This document shows, piece after piece, positions 17,088 to 24,740 of a stretch of 41,383 nt of DNA. The stretch is taken from contig NZ_CAJMEH010000012.1 of NCBI RefSeq assembly GCF_905212365.1, forward strand, positions 1 through 41,383. The letters run 5' to 3'. The DNA is from an uncultured Phascolarctobacterium sp. (GTDB lineage Bacteria; Bacillota; Negativicutes; Acidaminococcales; Acidaminococcaceae). How positions within the stretch are numbered: the first letter of the stretch is position 1; every line of letters begins with the position of its first letter. A model generated the notes under the pieces. That model saw nothing but the letters and a program-made list of their open reading frames with translations. It searched no databases and was not told the origin of the DNA. The translations under genes were made by a program, and so were the position numbers.

Positions 17088-17117
17088 ATTATATCATGCC
17101 TACGGCGTTACTGTCAT
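17088..17117 (-). promoter_or_regulatory. Promoter of iadA
   Basis: Minus strand ATGACA, an 18-base spacer and a perfect TATAAT, about 70 bases before the iadA start. Confidence 0.6.
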
Positions 17118-17179
17118 CGCTTTACAGAAAAAAATCAGCGTCTTTTCCCTGCTGCAAGCTGTAAACAGTTATCAAAATA

Positions 17180-17208
17180 TTGCGTGAACGCACGATTTAT
17201 GATAAAAT
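17180..17208 (+). promoter_or_regulatory. Promoter of the yjiH-yjiG-peptidase operon
   Basis: TTGCGT, a 17-base spacer and TAAAAT. The -35 lies inside a small perfect palindrome, TGCGT-GA-ACGCA (17181-17192), which could be an operator. AAGGAGG precedes the first gene. Confidence 0.55.
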
Positions 17209-17278
17209 TAATTTTGATATAGCTCTGCTACGCGACAGCTATGCATACTATATAAACTAATATTAAGGAGGAGTTGTA

Positions 17279-17947
17279 ATGGAAGAAAAGAAACCCTTGC
17301 AACAAGAGGAAAAGATAAAATGGTACAGCTATGTAGCTTTGATTTTTGCTATCGTATTCTTTTCCGGCATTTTCGCTACCAGCAAAGAATGGTACAGCGT
17401 ATTTGATTTTACGGTATTAAACGGCAGCTTCGGCAAGATAACTGCTGCCGGCGGCAAAGCTCTGACTTTCCGCGGCGCGGGCGGCAGCGGCTGCCAGGAT
17501 GGCTTTGCCTTTGCGCTTTCGCTTTTGCCTGCCGTCATTTTCGCCTTAGGCGTAGTAAACGTTATCGAAGGCTTGGGGGGGCTGAAAGCTGCCCAAAAAT
17601 TACTGAGTCCGCTGCTTAAGCCGCTGCTGGGGCTTCCCGGCGCTTGCGGCTTGGGCATTATCGCCAGCTTCCAAAGCACTGATGCCGGTGCGGGCATGAT
17701 TAAGGCCATGTATAACGAAGGTTTGATTGACGAGGACGAACGTACTATTTTTGCGATGTTCCAATTATCCGGCGACGGCACGATTACTAATTTCTTTTCG
17801 TCCGGCGCGGCTTTGTTCAGCATTTTGGTAACGCCGATTATCGTTCCGTTCGCTGTAATTTTAGCCTTCAAGGTTATCGGCGCAAATCTTATGCGTCTTT
17901 ATGTAAAATATGATAACGCAAAAACTGCGAAGAAGGAGGCAGCATAA
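17279..17947 (+). CDS. yjiH: YjiH-family membrane protein
   Basis: A 222-residue integral membrane protein with about five hydrophobic segments. The recurring nucleoside-recognition (Gate) type features are present: a Gly-rich turn before GCQDGFAFALSLLPAVIFALG, and FQSTDAGAGMIKAMY. In E. coli yjiH and yjiG adjoin iadA, and together they are thought to form a transporter, possibly for the dipeptides that IadA cleaves. The substrate has not been proven. The start has AAGGAGG. Its stop overlaps the yjiG start by one base (TAATG). Confidence 0.85.
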   Translation: MEEKKPLQQEEKIKWYSYVALIFAIVFFSGIFATSKEWYSVFDFTVLNGSFGKITAAGGKALTFRGAGGSGCQDGFAFALSLLPAVIFALGVVNVIEGLGGLKAAQKLLSPLLKPLLGLPGACGLGIIASFQSTDAGAGMIKAMYNEGLIDEDERTIFAMFQLSGDGTITNFFSSGAALFSILVTPIIVPFAVILAFKVIGANLMRLYVKYDNAKTAKKEAA

Positions 17948-18423
17948 TGTCTGAGCATCAGCAAGATAAGAAAAATATTATCGATCTTTTTATCGAAGGC
18001 TGCCGCAAGGGTTGGAATACCGGTATCAGCAACATGATGCCCAATGTTATTATGGCCTTCGTAATTATTAAAGCGCTGAATGTTACCGGTCTCTTGAAAT
18101 TATTAGGTACGGTTTTTGCTCCGGTTATGGCTCTATGGGGACTGCCCGGCGAAGCAGTAACTGTACTTGTTTCCGCGCTCATGTCCATGGGCGGCGGCAT
18201 TGGCGCTGCTGCCGGCCTTTTAAGCTCTAATATTTTAAACGCTAAAGACGTTACCGTAGTGATGCCTGCAATTTATCTGATGGGTTCGCTGGTGCAATAC
18301 CTGGGACGCTGCCTGGGCACTGCGGAAGTAAAATCCAAATATTACGGAATTATGGTCTGCATTGCCGTGCTGAACGCTTTGTGCGCAATGTGGGTAATGA
18401 AAGTGCTTGTCGCTATGTTTTAA
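17947..18423 (+). CDS. yjiG: YjiG-family membrane protein
   Basis: A 158-residue membrane protein with four hydrophobic segments and the Gate-type sequence MSMGGGIGAAAGLLSSN. It is the usual partner of YjiH, and the one-base stop/start overlap implies coupled translation in roughly equal amounts. It is co-transcribed with the M20 peptidase that follows after 15 bases. Confidence 0.85.
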   Translation: MSEHQQDKKNIIDLFIEGCRKGWNTGISNMMPNVIMAFVIIKALNVTGLLKLLGTVFAPVMALWGLPGEAVTVLVSALMSMGGGIGAAAGLLSSNILNAKDVTVVMPAIYLMGSLVQYLGRCLGTAEVKSKYYGIMVCIAVLNALCAMWVMKVLVAMF

Positions 18424-18438
18424 TTGAGGCGGGAGAAA

Positions 18439-19578
18439 ATGACTAGCTATAATATTGAAAAATATATACAGGATTTAGAATATCTGGTAAACATTGACTG
18501 CAAAGCCGAAAATTTTGCCGGTATTGACAAGGTAGCCGCTTATCTGGCAAAGGACTTTACTTCTCCCATGTGGCACGTTAGGCGTATTGACTGCGGCTCG
18601 GACTGCGCTCCGCCGCTGGTAATCGCCAATACTGACGGCGAGGATTACGACGTTATCCTGTGCTGCCATATGGACACGGTTTTCCCTGACGGAACAGTAG
18701 CCGAGCGCCCCTTTTCCATCAAGGGCGACAGAGCCTACGGTCCCGGCGTCAGCGACATGAAGTGCGGCTGCCTGCAAGGCACCCATGTGCTGAAAGCTAT
18801 GGAAGCGGCAGGCAGCTTAAAACAGCTCAAAGTCTGCCTGGCCTTTAATTCCGAAGAAGAACGCGGCAGCTCCAACGTAAAATCCTGGCTCAAGGAAATC
18901 GGCTCTCACAGCAAATACTGCCTGGTACTAGAAGCAGCCCGCGCCAACGGTGCCCGCGTCTTAGAACGCAAGGGCGTACTACGCTATCAGGTCAGCATGA
19001 AAGGCCGTGCAGCCCATGCAGGCAACGCGCCTCAGGACGGACGCAGCGCAGTTAACGAAATGGCTTACTGGATTCTGCAATTAGCGGCTCTCACTAATTT
19101 TGAATCCGGCCTTACTGTTAACACGGGCATAGCCAACGGCGGTATGATTTACAACAGCGTAGCTCCTAACGCCTTCATGGATATTGATGTGCGCGTAACG
19201 GGCAAAGAGCAGATAAGCATCGTAGAAGAAGCCTTTGCCAAGCTGTCAGGGCATGCCGCAGCGACAGAAATCCAAGTCGAGGTAAAGAATCTCGTCAACA
19301 TGCCGCCCATGTCCAGCACGCCCGATACTGCCGGTCTGGTTGCAATTATCGATGCGGCCAGCAAGGAATTTGGCCTGTCCACAGAATGGGTAAAAGCAGG
19401 CGGCGGCAGCGACGGCAATTACACCTCCGGCGCAGGCGCAACTACCGTCGACGGCCTTGGCCCGACCGGCGGCTGCGGTCACAGCGACGCTGAATATCTG
19501 GAGCTGGCTTCTATTGAGCCGTCTTTGCATTGCCTGGAAAAAATTCTGCTGGATTTGCAAGCGGAACTGTATAAATAA
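18439..19578 (+). CDS. M20-family metallopeptidase (glutamate carboxypeptidase-like)
   Basis: A 379-residue di-zinc peptidase. Ligand motifs are all present: CHMDTVF, GPGVSDMKCG, NSEEERGSS, an acidic LEAARAN and GCGHSDAEY near the end. The dimerisation insert is at about residues 185-290. The closest type is the carboxypeptidase G2/glutamate carboxypeptidase branch. I chose the ATG at 18439, with GGGAG upstream, over the frame's earlier codon. Placement after yjiH-yjiG and opposite iadA suggests uptake and cleavage of acidic peptides, with release of Asp or Glu. The exact substrate is not readable. Confidence 0.85.
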   Translation: MTSYNIEKYIQDLEYLVNIDCKAENFAGIDKVAAYLAKDFTSPMWHVRRIDCGSDCAPPLVIANTDGEDYDVILCCHMDTVFPDGTVAERPFSIKGDRAYGPGVSDMKCGCLQGTHVLKAMEAAGSLKQLKVCLAFNSEEERGSSNVKSWLKEIGSHSKYCLVLEAARANGARVLERKGVLRYQVSMKGRAAHAGNAPQDGRSAVNEMAYWILQLAALTNFESGLTVNTGIANGGMIYNSVAPNAFMDIDVRVTGKEQISIVEEAFAKLSGHAAATEIQVEVKNLVNMPPMSSTPDTAGLVAIIDAASKEFGLSTEWVKAGGGSDGNYTSGAGATTVDGLGPTGGCGHSDAEYLELASIEPSLHCLEKILLDLQAELYK

Positions 19579-19583
19579 AAACT

Positions 19584-19612
19584 TAAAAAGCCCCGCGCAC
19601 TTGCGGGGCTTT
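19584..19612 (+). terminator. Hairpin after the M20 peptidase gene
   Basis: AAAGCCCCGC-GCACTT-GCGGGGCTTT, a 10-bp perfect stem 10 bases past the stop. The following T run is short, so it may leak. Confidence 0.65.
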
Positions 19613-19639
19613 GCCGTCAATAAAATTAAGGAACCGGCG

Positions 19640-19955
19640 AGATTGCCCGTGCCGTTGCTGCGGAACTCGAAACCGCTGGGCTTTAATGTGCAATATTTTA
19701 ACAGATGACGGCATGAAACTTTGCCGTTTTGTACAAGAACAGCACGAACGCCTGGGCTACGGCGAGCTGAAAGCACTTTATGTAGGCGGCTGCTCGGACG
19801 CAGCGTATACCACGCTTGCAGGAACGCCGACCGTTTGCAGCATGGGTCCTCAATCTGTGGGAGCGCACACCAATAACGAATACGCTTACGTTGCTTCCTA
19901 TCAGCCGCGCTGCGAGCTTTTAGCTGCCTGCTTGCTGCACATTGACGAGCTGTAA
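19640..19955 (+). pseudogene. C-terminal remnant of a second M20 peptidase
   Basis: An open stretch ending at 19955 encodes the last part of an M20 peptidase: GGCSDAAYTTLAGTPTVCS, then GAHTNNEYAYVAS and a final helical tail. These correspond to GGGSDGNYTSGAGATTVDG and GCGHSDAEYLELAS of the intact gene just upstream, but with clear divergence. The N-terminal three quarters and a plausible start are missing. Upstream residues in a second frame (RLPVPLLRNSKPLGF) hint at a frameshift. A terminator follows at 19965-20006. I read this as the end of a former tandem, diverged peptidase gene. Confidence 0.7.
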
Positions 19956-19964
19956 ATTTTTCGC

Positions 19965-20006
19965 AAGACTGTTTTCATCGTCTGATGAAGGCAGTCTTAT
20001 TTTTTA
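19965..20006 (+). terminator. Terminator after the M20 remnant
   Basis: AAGACTG/CAGTCTT enclosing TTTCATC/GATGAA, followed by ATTTTTTAT on the plus strand. Its survival supports a once intact gene upstream. Confidence 0.75.
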
Positions 20007-20012
20007 TCAAGC

Positions 20013-20038
20013 CTTATAAAAAATCCGGCAGATTTTTT
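20013..20038 (-). terminator. Weak terminator at the end of the mad operon
   Basis: AAAAAATC-TGCCG-GATTTTTT on the minus strand, overlapping the thioesterase stop. The stem is nearly all A-T, so it is a marginal call. Confidence 0.4.
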
Positions 20039-20462
20039 ACCATTTTTCCGGGACTTCGCCCAGCTTATCCATAACGAACATAATATAAGTAACGCTGCAA
20101 ATAATATTGCCGGCGTCGTCTGTAATTTTAGCGGCGATATTGATAGTCGATTGCCCCTTATGCAGAATTTCGCTGCTCACAGTCAGAGCGCCCAGCCCGC
20201 GCATATTGCTGATATAATCAATATTCATATTCAAAGTCGTGCAGATCTTCCCCACAGAAGCGCAGGTAATACCTGCAACGCAGTCGGCCAAAGCGGCCAT
20301 TGCGCCGCCGTGTACGCCCAGCCAATGATTGGTATGAATATCAAAATCAATGGGCATTTCCAAGGTTGCGCCGCCGCAATGCACTTCCTTGATCTGAATT
20401 TTGAGGACATTCATAAAAGCGTTGCTGCTCCACATTTTGCGAATAATTTTTTCAGATTCCAT
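20037..20462 (-). CDS. PaaI-type hotdog thioesterase
   Basis: A 141-residue single-domain hotdog-fold protein, the usual PaaI/YdiI size. The signature HTNHWLGVHGGAMAALADC (about residues 42-60) holds the HGG and the catalytic Asp on the long helix. The strand-rich second half has GALTVSSEILHKG and the typical C-terminal core. Such enzymes hydrolyse acyl-CoA or acyl-carrier thioesters. Here it is the last gene of the malonate decarboxylase operon, 34 bases after the AEC carrier. It could clear stray malonyl- or acetyl-thioesters, but that is inference from position. AGGCGG precedes the ATG. Confidence 0.75.
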   Translation of the reverse strand: MESEKIIRKMWSSNAFMNVLKIQIKEVHCGGATLEMPIDFDIHTNHWLGVHGGAMAALADCVAGITCASVGKICTTLNMNIDYISNMRGLGALTVSSEILHKGQSTINIAAKITDDAGNIICSVTYIMFVMDKLGEVPEKW

Positions 20463-20496
20463 AAGCTACCGCCTTTCTTGAATTTATTCTGCCGTT

Positions 20497-21450
20497 TTAA
20501 AACCAGACATTAACGACCGTCATATAAATGGGTATTACCAATAAACCAAAGAGAATCGTGATAAAGCTCAAGGCCGCCGCATATTTACTGTCGGCTCCGT
20601 ATTGCTTGGCCACAATAGCCATCTGGGTCATAGCCGGCATGGCTGCCTGCATCGTAAAAACCTTCACGGAAATAGGCGCAATATTAATTAAAGGCACTAA
20701 AGCCAGCACGCATAACGGGCAAACCAAAAAGCGTCCAAAAAGCCCGCCGACAATATCCCTTTCAAAATGAAATTCCCGCAGCTTGATTCTGCTGATTTCG
20801 ATGCCAATAAAAATTAAAGACATCGGCGTAGTTAAATTACCTACATACTGGAAGCCTCTTAATAAAAACTTAGGCAGCTGAACATTCAAAACGATCAATA
20901 AAATAGCGGCCGCAAAGCCCATCAGCGGCGGCGACCACAATTTTTTCAGTACAGCGGGTGAAAACAATTCTTCCCGCACTCCCGTAGCGTCCGCTACGAT
21001 ATTGCGCACGCCCAAAGTCCAAAAGAAAGTTAAATTCACCATGTAATACAGCATCACCGAAGGTATGCTTTCATCCCCAAATAAAGCTAAATTTACCGGC
21101 AGCCCGATAAACATCGTATTGGCGATAAAAAAATTAGTAATAAAAACGCCCTTGCGCCCGCGCCGCACCTTCAGCAATTTAGCTAAAGCGACGCCCACTA
21201 TCATAGCCAACAGCATGGAGCCCACGGGCAGCAGCATATCCGGCGCCAGCTGCACAAGCTTTTCCAACGTAAAATTTTTCGTCAGACTGGTTATCATATA
21301 TAAAGGAAGGGAAACGCTCGTCACCAGCTTGGCGATAAGCGAACTGCTGCTTTCGTCGAACCAACCCTTTTTAGCCAGCGCATAACCGATACCTACGACA
21401 AAAACAATGGTAAAAATACCGTCCAGCGCTTGTATAATAAAAGTAAGCAT
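20497..21450 (-). CDS. AEC-family carrier (MdcF-like)
   Basis: A 317-residue membrane protein with about ten helices in two similar halves, of the auxin efflux carrier (AEC) family. MdcF, a malonate carrier in several proteobacterial mdc clusters, belongs to this family, and the neighbours here are malonate decarboxylase genes. Typical segments: GYALAKKGWFD near residue 22, and FFIANTMFIGLPVNLALFGD near 107-126. The operon also encodes MadL-MadM, so this would be a second carrier for malonate or for the product acetate. The 142-base leader between mdcB and this gene contains alternative hairpins. Confidence 0.75.
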   Translation of the reverse strand: MLTFIIQALDGIFTIVFVVGIGYALAKKGWFDESSSSLIAKLVTSVSLPLYMITSLTKNFTLEKLVQLAPDMLLPVGSMLLAMIVGVALAKLLKVRRGRKGVFITNFFIANTMFIGLPVNLALFGDESIPSVMLYYMVNLTFFWTLGVRNIVADATGVREELFSPAVLKKLWSPPLMGFAAAILLIVLNVQLPKFLLRGFQYVGNLTTPMSLIFIGIEISRIKLREFHFERDIVGGLFGRFLVCPLCVLALVPLINIAPISVKVFTMQAAMPAMTQMAIVAKQYGADSKYAAALSFITILFGLLVIPIYMTVVNVWF

Positions 21451-21484
21451 CTGATAAATCTCTCACTTTCTTGCCAACGCATAA

Positions 21485-21548
21485 TAAGGCCCGGTCAGCA
21501 ACCGAACCTTACCATGCTAATGGAGGAGTTTTTAGCATTTCGTGCTAA
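21485..21548 (-). promoter_or_regulatory. Structured leader before the AEC carrier gene
   Basis: The 142-base gap holds two structures. One is a hairpin, TAAGG..CGGT / ACCG..CCTTA (21485-21511). The other is a set of three related words: TGCTAA at 21515-21520, TTAGCA at 21532-21537 and TGCTAA at 21543-21548 (plus strand). The middle one can pair with either neighbour, so two exclusive hairpins are possible. No T run follows either. A TTGACA box at 21564-21569 (minus) has no -10 at a normal distance. Confidence 0.35.
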
Positions 21549-21592
21549 GCATTTGTGTTTATATGTCAAGGAATCGCCGCTATACCATGTCC

Positions 21593-22543
21593 CTAAAATA
21601 TAGCTGCCGGGAATTCCTTATTTTCAAGCAAATAAAAAGTTATGGTTATGGAGAGCAGGTCTGCGCTGCCTCCGGGACTGATGCGGCGGGAAACGAAAAC
21701 CCTTTCCGCTGCGGCTAAAGCCTCTCGTCCTGCTGCCGTAAAAACGCTGCCCTGCTTTAAAATAGCAGCGGCGGTCTGCTGCACCTCGCGCAAAGTCGCC
21801 GCATTAGTGCGCCAAACGACATTGCTGTCCTCCACTGCCGTCATTAAAGCCAGCAAAGCGTGTACCAAAGCGTCGTTTAAAGACGCGCCTTTCGCAAAAG
21901 CCTCCCGCAAAGCAGGCAAGCCGTAATTTACAACGCTAGGAAAACCCTTTTCCACTTCACCGCGAATGCCCGTAATTCCATAATCCCGATACAGTTTTTC
22001 TCCTGCCGTCTGCTCCTGATGCTCAATATGGCGCAGCTCCCTGTCCACCAGACCCGCGGTCATCTTTTTAATTATGGACAGCAGAGACGTCCAGTCCAAA
22101 CCCTGATGCATAGCATAGCCGGCAGCGCCGCTGACCAAGCCTCCGGCAAAGAGAATGCCTCTTTGAGTATTAACGCCCTTCGTCACCCGCAGCAGCTCTT
22201 TTTCTGCCGTAATGCCGTAAGCGCGTATTTTGGCAAATAATTCCTGCGGCGTACCTTGATGAGCCATGCCGATATCCTGCAAATCCTGAAAGACCTTGCT
22301 CAAAACGGCGGAACTCATCATAAAAGTCATAAGGCTCATATCCTGATGGGAGCCGTTGGATAAACGCGTTACCAAGCCTGGCTTGGGATGCGTACTTACT
22401 TCCAATAAAATTGCCTGTGTCAGGTATTGACTTGTTTTCTGCAAATCAATATCAAAGGAAGAAAGCTGGCAAGCATAAAAATTATCGATAATTTTTAGTT
22501 CATCTTTGTCTACTCGCTGAAGTAAAAATTTTTGCTCTTTCAT
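21593..22543 (-). CDS. mdcB: Triphosphoribosyl-dephospho-CoA synthase
   Basis: A 316-residue CitG/MdcB-family enzyme. It joins ATP and dephospho-CoA to make the prosthetic-group precursor 2'-(5''-triphosphoribosyl)-3'-dephospho-CoA for the malonate decarboxylase carrier protein. Conserved motifs: LLEVSTHPKPGLVTR near residues 47-61, TKGVNTQRGILFAGG near 142-156, and the late SPGGSADLLS. It is probably the equivalent of MadG in Malonomonas rubra. It acts before the MdcG-type transferase encoded upstream. Here it lies after madM with a 57-base gap. The N-terminal 35 residues are extra to the family core. Confidence 0.88.
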   Translation of the reverse strand: MKEQKFLLQRVDKDELKIIDNFYACQLSSFDIDLQKTSQYLTQAILLEVSTHPKPGLVTRLSNGSHQDMSLMTFMMSSAVLSKVFQDLQDIGMAHQGTPQELFAKIRAYGITAEKELLRVTKGVNTQRGILFAGGLVSGAAGYAMHQGLDWTSLLSIIKKMTAGLVDRELRHIEHQEQTAGEKLYRDYGITGIRGEVEKGFPSVVNYGLPALREAFAKGASLNDALVHALLALMTAVEDSNVVWRTNAATLREVQQTAAAILKQGSVFTAAGREALAAAERVFVSRRISPGGSADLLSITITFYLLENKEFPAAIF

Positions 22544-22600
22544 AACGCCAACCAGCTTTCTCCTATCATATCCTTAATTGTTTATTTTATACCGAACTAA

Positions 22601-23356
22601 TTAACCAAAAATAGCTTTGGTCAGCAGATAGAATACGGACGGGAAGGTCAGGCAGCCAGAACCGGTGTAGAAGGTTGCAGTCATTGCGCAATACGGAACC
22701 AGCTTAGGATCTACCGCAGCCATACCTGCCGCCGTGCCGGAGGTAGTGCCCATAATACCGCCGAATACCATTGCGGATTGCGGGTTGTTCAAGCCAATCA
22801 TCTTAGCCACAAAAGGAGTCATAATCATAACCAATACGGATTTTACAACGCCTGCCGCGATGGAAATTGCAATAACCTCGGAAGAAGCGCCCAAAGCCGC
22901 GCCGGTAACGGGGCCAACTACAAAGGTTGCCACGCCTGCGCCGATGGTGCACAAATCAACCGGAGAACGATAGCCAAACATATAAGCGATAGCTACGCCG
23001 GCAATCCAGGAAGTTACTAAGCCAAATACCAAGGACAGCACGCCGACTACGCCAACCTTTTTAATTTCGCGCAAATCCGCGCCGAAAGCGGTGGAAACGA
23101 TAGCAAAATCGCGGAACATTGCGCCGCCCATCATACCGATACCGGCGAACATGGGAATGGTCGCAATACCTTTAGCGCCGCCGCCGATATAAGCCAAAAC
23201 TAAGCCGAGGAAAATAGCTACTGCGCTGCCGTGAATGCGGCCTTTGGTCAGGCCTGCCATTTTATAAGCGAATAAGTTTACGATGCCAATCAGAACGAAA
23301 GCAAAAATCAGGCCGTTCTTAACCAACACTTTGGATAACATTGCCATTAAATCCAT
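22601..23356 (-). CDS. madM: Malonate transporter subunit MadM
   Basis: A 251-residue integral membrane protein with about eight hydrophobic segments, matching the length and style of MadM, the larger subunit of the two-component Na+:malonate symporter MadLM. Typical stretches are GGGAKGIATIPMFAGIGMMGG and GGIMGTTSGTAAGMAAVDPKL. It follows madL after 14 bases, with a strong AAAGGAGG. Malonate taken up with Na+ feeds the Na+-exporting decarboxylase. Confidence 0.9.
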   Translation of the reverse strand: MDLMAMLSKVLVKNGLIFAFVLIGIVNLFAYKMAGLTKGRIHGSAVAIFLGLVLAYIGGGAKGIATIPMFAGIGMMGGAMFRDFAIVSTAFGADLREIKKVGVVGVLSLVFGLVTSWIAGVAIAYMFGYRSPVDLCTIGAGVATFVVGPVTGAALGASSEVIAISIAAGVVKSVLVMIMTPFVAKMIGLNNPQSAMVFGGIMGTTSGTAAGMAAVDPKLVPYCAMTATFYTGSGCLTFPSVFYLLTKAIFG

Positions 23357-23370
23357 AATTTACACCTCCT

Positions 23371-23733
23371 TTATTGTTTTTGTCCGCCCATTTTACTCAA
23401 AAGCGGAATGCAGATGAAGCCCAAAACGATGCCCAAGACGCCGCCCAAGACAGCTACTGCGCCGCCGGAAAGAGCAGCCGCTACGTTTTGAATGGAGCTC
23501 ATCGCTACAACAATAGGAATGTACATTGCGGACCAGAAGGCAATGCCATCCTGGCTTTTTTTATCCAGCCAGCCGGCGTCGATGCCCTTGTTGGATAAAA
23601 TAATCAAAAATAACATTGCGAAACCAACGCCGCCGACGTTAGCCTTAACGCCTAAAAGCGCGCCCAGAATATCGCCCAGATATACGCCAGTCAAATAACA
23701 GAACGCCAATAAAGCAACACCATAAATAACCAT
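23371..23733 (-). CDS. madL: Malonate transporter subunit MadL
   Basis: A 120-residue membrane protein with four hydrophobic segments, the small partner of MadM. It contains the characteristic GVYLGDILGALLGVKANVGG near residues 16-35 and SNKGIDAGWLDKKSQDGI near 47-64. AAGGTGG precedes its ATG. It starts a madL-madM pair 98 bases after madF. Confidence 0.9.
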   Translation of the reverse strand: MVIYGVALLAFCYLTGVYLGDILGALLGVKANVGGVGFAMLFLIILSNKGIDAGWLDKKSQDGIAFWSAMYIPIVVAMSSIQNVAAALSGGAVAVLGGVLGIVLGFICIPLLSKMGGQKQ

Positions 23734-23767
23734 AATTACACCACCTTAGTACAATTTTTTATTATCA

Positions 23768-23796
23768 CTGCCCTGCAAAGAGGGCAGCGAAACAAC
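23768..23796 (-). promoter_or_regulatory. Hairpin between madF and madL
   Basis: CTGCCCT/AGGGCAG with a short loop lies in the 98-base madF-madL gap. The T run expected of a terminator is missing on the minus strand. It may mark mRNA processing, or stabilise the mRNA for madAECDHKF over the transporter part. Confidence 0.4.
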
Positions 23797-23831
23797 TAAA
23801 GGCTGAAAATATTCAGTTGAGGAAGCCTGAA

Positions 23832-24041
23832 TTATTCAACGATAGCCACAACCTGGCCAGCGCTTACGCGGTCGCCGGGCTGTACTTTGTATTCCTTAAC
23901 CACGCCTGCTACCGGAGAAGGTACCAGCTGTTTCATTTTCATTGCTTCCATAACGATCAATACGTCGCGTACTGCTACCTGATCGCCTACTTGTTTTTCA
24001 AAACGTACAATTTTACCGGGTACACGAGATTTAATTTCCAT
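23832..24041 (-). CDS. madF: Biotin carrier protein of malonate decarboxylase
   Basis: A 69-residue protein consisting only of a biotinyl domain. The biotinylation motif EAMKM has its Lys at residue 35, and the second half of the flattened barrel (SPVAGVVKEYKVQPGDRV) follows. It receives CO2 from malonyl-ACP via MadC/MadD and carries it to MadB in the membrane. Unlike most biotin carriers it has no Pro/Ala linker or N-terminal extension. The biotin ligase gene lies in the same locus. Confidence 0.93.
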   Translation of the reverse strand: MEIKSRVPGKIVRFEKQVGDQVAVRDVLIVMEAMKMKQLVPSPVAGVVKEYKVQPGDRVSAGQVVAIVE

Positions 24042-24062
24042 GATTTTTTTCTCCTTTTAATT

Positions 24063-24740
24063 TCAAATTAAATATTTCATTATATCTGCGCGATATAATA
24101 AATTTACATCATCTAAGCTTTTACCCAGGACCGTCCTGGTATCCGCAAATATTTCGGCCAGCTTTACGCCGTAGCCATTAGGAAGCTCCAGTTCAAAATC
24201 CAATTTGATATGCCCAAAATTTTCCTGCGCCGTGCGGTAGAAATCCAGCAGCTTTTCATAAGGCGCGGGCTTAATCAGCAAATCTATATCGGATTCGTCG
24301 TCCGTATAGGGCAGGTCGGTCGCCAGCTCCAGCGCCGCCGAACCGAGCGCGCCAATCTGCAAATCGTATTCCGCCGCCAAACTGTAAAGGTTGAGCAAGG
24401 TTTCCATACAAAGGTTAAGAGCGTCGAAAGCAAACGCTTTGCGCTGCATAACTTCATAAGGCGACATCACCATTACGATATCCTGCATAGTAGTGAAAGC
24501 GCCGATGCGCAAGCGGTTGCCCTGCAAGCGTTGGTAGTGGACGAAACCTATGGCAAGCATTTCCGGGCGTTCGTCGCTGCGGCGGACAAATCCAGGAATG
24601 TCGACACCGCCGAGCAGTACGTCCCTAGCCATTTGCCAGGCGTCGCCGTTATAATCAGCGGCGATATCGCGCCATATTTTTTCCTTCCCTGACGAAGATA
24701 CAAAAACTAAGTCGTGTCTTTTTAGCTGCGTTTTGTCCAT
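24063..24740 (-). CDS. mdcG: Phosphoribosyl-dephospho-CoA transferase (MdcG type, probably MadK)
   Basis: A 225-residue nucleotidyltransferase-fold enzyme that moves the prosthetic group from the triphosphoribosyl precursor to the Ser of the carrier protein MadE. The catalytic pattern is visible: Gly133-Ser134-Ala-Ala, then Asp151-x-Asp153-Leu-Leu. The N-terminus (LKRHDLVFVS) is typical of MdcG. Its start overlaps the end of madH by 19 bases, so translation is probably coupled. The position between madH and madF matches madK in Malonomonas rubra, so MadK is the likely family name. Confidence 0.85.
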   Translation of the reverse strand: MDKTQLKRHDLVFVSSSGKEKIWRDIAADYNGDAWQMARDVLLGGVDIPGFVRRSDERPEMLAIGFVHYQRLQGNRLRIGAFTTMQDIVMVMSPYEVMQRKAFAFDALNLCMETLLNLYSLAAEYDLQIGALGSAALELATDLPYTDDESDIDLLIKPAPYEKLLDFYRTAQENFGHIKLDFELELPNGYGVKLAEIFADTRTVLGKSLDDVNLLYRADIMKYLI

